From Deltaproteobacteria bacterium (GTDB lineage: Bacteria; Myxococcota_A; Polyangia; Polyangiales; Houyiibacteriaceae): 7,984 bases of DNA. Both the position numbers and the translations under genes were made by a program. The stretch is from positions 1-7,984 of the forward strand of contig JAPUKT010000273.1 in NCBI GenBank assembly GCA_027295555.1. Reading direction: 5' to 3'. A model generated the notes under the pieces. The model saw nothing but the letters and a program-made list of their open reading frames with translations, was not told the DNA's origin and searched no databases. This document shows, piece by piece, positions 5,445 through 7,984 of this stretch (within the stretch, counting starts at the first letter, position 1; every line of letters starts with the position of its first letter).

Positions 5445-7984
5445 CTATTGCGGCGAGGCCGCAGCTTGGTCTTCTCGGTAGTGGCAGTTCTTGTACTTCT
5501 TGCCGCTGCCGCAGTAGCAGGGATCGTTACGACCGAGCTTCGGCCGATCCCGCTTCACGGTCGACTGCGCGGTCTGGGCGGGCGGAGGAGGAGCCGCCGC
5601 TGGATCGCCACCGGCGCGGCGTCCTCTTCGAGCAGCCGCACGTCGCGCCCGACGGCTGAGGCCGGCTTGCTGCTGGCCGCCGCCATCGCCGGCTTCGTCT
5701 CCGCCCAGATGGCTCGTGCGGATCCCCTGTTGCCGCTTCTCGGTCGCGCGGCGACGCTGATCTTCGAGGCGCTGCAGGTCTTCCTCGCGCGCTCGTTCGA
5801 CGGTGAACATCCCGAGCGCAACGGACGACTTCACGCTCTGCACCATCTCGAGGTACATGTCGAAGCCCTCACGCTTGTATTCCTTCTTCGGATCGCGCTG
5901 ACCATATCCGCGAAGACCAATGCCATCCCGAAGGTGGTCCATGTCCTGCAGGTGATCCATCCATTGCTTGTCGATCTCTTGCAGATACAAGTCCCGGAAG
6001 AGGCGTAGGAAGTTCTCGGTGCCGAACTCCCGCTCTTTGCGCTCCTGCACGGACGCGGCGTCCTTGTAGAGCTTCTGGAGGAGCTCCTCGCGGTCGGTGA
6101 TCTCGACAATCCCGGTGGCCGGAAGATTGAACTGCTCTTTGTATGCGCTCTCGAGCCCGGGCAGATCCCAGTCTTCGTCGTGCTTTCCGGGCGGGCACGC
6201 GTGGTCCGCCATGGTGACGATGATCTCGTCGACCAAGTCGAGCAGGCGCTCTTTCTGCTCGGTCAAAGACATGCCGACCGCTTCTCGGACGTGCTCGTAG
6301 GCACCCGACGGGTCGTTCCGGAACTCTTCGAGAGGCACGACACACCCGAACCAGAGATAGATATCCCTCTCGAGGAGCTTCACCCGAAGGTCCGTCAGCG
6401 AAGACAGCTCGGACTCGATCGCCCTCTTTCGGTGTGCGGGCACGTCGTCTTGGGTCAGTCCTTCTTCTGGAAGCGGGAACGCATGGAATTTCACCATGTT
6501 CTCGAGCACCGTCTCGACTCGAGACAGCAACTCGACGTCAATGCCATCGACGAGCGGCTCGGACTCGAGACCCGCCTTGCGCTCGTCGTCAGACGGAACG
6601 GTGCGGTACTCGCCCCGAAGAACCTGCTTGCGCAACGCATACATGCTCTTGCGCTGCTGATTCATGACGTCGTCGTACTCGAGGAGGTGCTTTCGCATGT
6701 CGAAGTTTCGCTCCTCGACCTTCTTCTGCGCGTTCTCGACGGCCCGTGTCACCCACCGATGCTCGATCGGGACGTCTTCCTCCATCCCGAGGCGGTCCAT
6801 CATCGCTTGCACGCGCTCGCCAGCGAAGATGCGCATCAGATCGTCTTCGAGGGAGAGGAAAAAGCGCGACGCACCGGCATCGCCTTGGCGACCCGAACGT
6901 CCACGAAGCTGGTTGTCGATCCGCCTCGATTCGTGCCGCTCGGTGCCGACGATCCGAAGGCCTCCCGCCTCTTTGACGCGCTTCGCGTCCTCCTTGCACT
7001 TGGCAACCAAATGATCCGTGGCCTTCGCGATGGCGGCATCTCTGCGCTCGGGGTCGGAAAGGAGGTCTTCGGGCGCGTTCTCGAGGACCTCGATCCGGGC
7101 GAGCATCTCGGGGTTGCCGCCGAGGACGATGTCGGTACCGCGGCCCGCCATGTTCGTCGCGACGGTCACTGCGCCCGCAGTACCAGCCTGTGCGACGACA
7201 TACGCCTCGCGCTCGTGCTGTTTCGCATTCAACACGTTGTGAGGCACACCCCGACGCTCGAGAAAATGCGAAACCGCGTCGGACTTTTCGACGCTGGTCG
7301 TACCGACGAGCACCGGTTGGCCAGCCTTGTGCGAAGCCTCAATATCCTCGCAGATCGCTTTGAATTTCTCGCGCTCGGTTTTGTAGATCAGATCTTCGTG
7401 GTCCGCGCGAACGGTCGGCTGGTCGGTCGGAATCACGACGACATCGAGCTTGTAGATGTTGTGGAACTCCGTCGCCTCGGTGTCGGCCGTACCCGTCATG
7501 CCGGAGAGTTTCTCGTAGAGGCGGAAGAGGTTCTGGAACGAAATCGTCGCGAGCGTGAGGTTTTCGCTTTCGATCGGGACGCGCTCTTTGGCCTCCACCG
7601 CCTGGTGAAGGCCATCGGACCACCGCCTACCTGCGAGAACACGCCCGGTAAACTCGTCGATGATCATCACCTTGCCCTCGCCGGTAACCATGTAGTGCTG
7701 GTCGCGGTGATAGAGCGCATGGGCGCGTAGACATTGCTGCAAAATGTGCAGCGTCTCGAGGTTGACCGGATCGTAGAGGTTCGCGGTGTCGCCGCCGAGG
7801 AGCCCGCGCGCGCTGAGCAGCTCTTGCGAGCGCTCCATCCCTTCTTCGGTGAGCGTGACGGCGTGGCTCTTCTCGTCGAGATCGTAGTGCTCGTCCTTGC
7901 GAAGCCTCGGGATGACCTCGTTGATCTGCTCATACTTGTCGCTCGCGATTTCTCCGGGCCCGCTGATGATGAGCGGCGTCCTCG
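5445..7984 (-). CDS. secA: SecA preprotein translocase ATPase (5' end outside the window)
   Basis: SecA is the ATP-driven motor that pushes unfolded preproteins through SecYEG. The frame runs off the right edge; 845 C-terminal residues are seen, starting at the RTPLIISGP segment, so about 220 residues with Walker A and the DEAD box lie outside. The ATG at 7838 is internal, not the start. Counting from that Met, visible parts are the end of the preprotein-binding region with MIIDEFTGRVLAGRRWSDG (58-76), LSGMTGTADTEATEF (111-125), the second helicase domain with VATNMAGRGTDIVLGG (226-241) and the arginine-finger stretch IDNQLRGRSGRQGD (307-320), the scaffold start EYDDVMNQQRKSMYALRKQV (387-406), the two-helix finger and wing (about 600-680), and a C-terminal zinc knuckle CYCGSGKKYKNCH (774-786). 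Compared with E. coli SecA it has about 115 extra residues after 408 and a longer Arg/Ala/Pro-rich tail linker (728-760). It is the first visible gene of the secA, argJ, CAP run. Confidence 0.98.
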   Translation of the reverse strand, partial: RTPLIISGPGEIASDKYEQINEVIPRLRKDEHYDLDEKSHAVTLTEEGMERSQELLSARGLLGGDTANLYDPVNLETLHILQQCLRAHALYHRDQHYMVTGEGKVMIIDEFTGRVLAGRRWSDGLHQAVEAKERVPIESENLTLATISFQNLFRLYEKLSGMTGTADTEATEFHNIYKLDVVVIPTDQPTVRADHEDLIYKTEREKFKAICEDIEASHKAGQPVLVGTTSVEKSDAVSHFLERRGVPHNVLNAKQHEREAYVVAQAGTAGAVTVATNMAGRGTDIVLGGNPEMLARIEVLENAPEDLLSDPERRDAAIAKATDHLVAKCKEDAKRVKEAGGLRIVGTERHESRRIDNQLRGRSGRQGDAGASRFFLSLEDDLMRIFAGERVQAMMDRLGMEEDVPIEHRWVTRAVENAQKKVEERNFDMRKHLLEYDDVMNQQRKSMYALRKQVLRGEYRTVPSDDERKAGLESEPLVDGIDVELLSRVETVLENMVKFHAFPLPEEGLTQDDVPAHRKRAIESELSSLTDLRVKLLERDIYLWFGCVVPLEEFRNDPSGAYEHVREAVGMSLTEQKERLLDLVDEIIVTMADHACPPGKHDEDWDLPGLESAYKEQFNLPATGIVEITDREELLQKLYKDAASVQERKEREFGTENFLRLFRDLYLQEIDKQWMDHLQDMDHLRDGIGLRGYGQRDPKKEYKREGFDMYLEMVQSVKSSVALGMFTVERAREEDLQRLEDQRRRATEKRQQGIRTSHLGGDEAGDGGGQQQAGLSRRARRAAARRGRRAGGDPAAAPPPPAQTAQSTVKRDRPKLGRNDPCYCGSGKKYKNCHYREDQAAASPQ

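Noticed and set aside
6180..7730. Long open frame (516 codons) on the plus strand inside secA
   Set aside because: It is exactly antisense to unmistakable SecA motifs. Long antisense frames are common in GC-rich genes, and this one has no recognisable domain.
7836..7838. ATG at 7838 as the secA start
   Set aside because: The frame continues upstream to the window edge with typical SecA sequence (RTPLIISGP), so this Met is internal.

Overview
This GC-rich window looks like ordinary chromosome from a diderm (Gram-negative) bacterium. The taxon is probably in or near Myxococcota / the former Deltaproteobacteria. That placement is an inference from four things: a periplasmic lipoprotein carrier (LolA), SecA with a long insertion and an Arg/Ala/Pro-rich tail linker, a zinc-ribbon plus disordered linker plus multi-pass membrane protein, and a secreted CAP-domain protein. 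No single marker settles it. No mobile element, CRISPR array, tRNA or rRNA was seen.

Left part (1-1511): a short plus-strand frame, open at the window edge, ends at 199 and may be the C-terminus of a cut gene. A minus-strand lolA-like gene (334-1035) follows. It is divergent from a tiny plus-strand DUF465/YdcH-family gene (1232-1429). The tiny gene has its own plausible sigma-70 promoter, a very strong Shine-Dalgarno and a textbook intrinsic terminator (1481-1511), so it looks like a self-contained transcription unit.

Middle (1512-3172): a 434-bp gap without a convincing protein gene is the least explained part of the window. It holds three copies of an 11-bp operator-like half-site (two facing each other, one direct), then an extended -10 promoter. 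About 330 nt of potential leader follow, with a 14-bp-stem hairpin and two smaller ones. It leads into a 408-residue zinc-ribbon multi-pass membrane protein of unknown function (1946-3172). The gap may hold a regulated structured 5' leader or a separate small RNA.

Right part (3175-7984), all minus strand: secA (5' part outside the window), argJ and a secreted CAP-domain protein gene are spaced 24 and 8 nt apart, so they are probably one operon read secA, argJ, CAP. This run converges tail-to-tail on the membrane protein gene, with only 2 nt between the stop codons. SecA (protein export motor) and LolA (lipoprotein carrier) both serve the envelope. ArgJ is a cytoplasmic arginine-biosynthesis enzyme. 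The CAP protein is a predicted export substrate of the Sec route.

No clear new defence or mobile system is present. The best candidates for something undescribed are the operator cluster and structured leader at 1545-1945, the roughly 115-residue SecA insertion, and the two uncharacterised proteins (membrane zinc ribbon and CAP protein).
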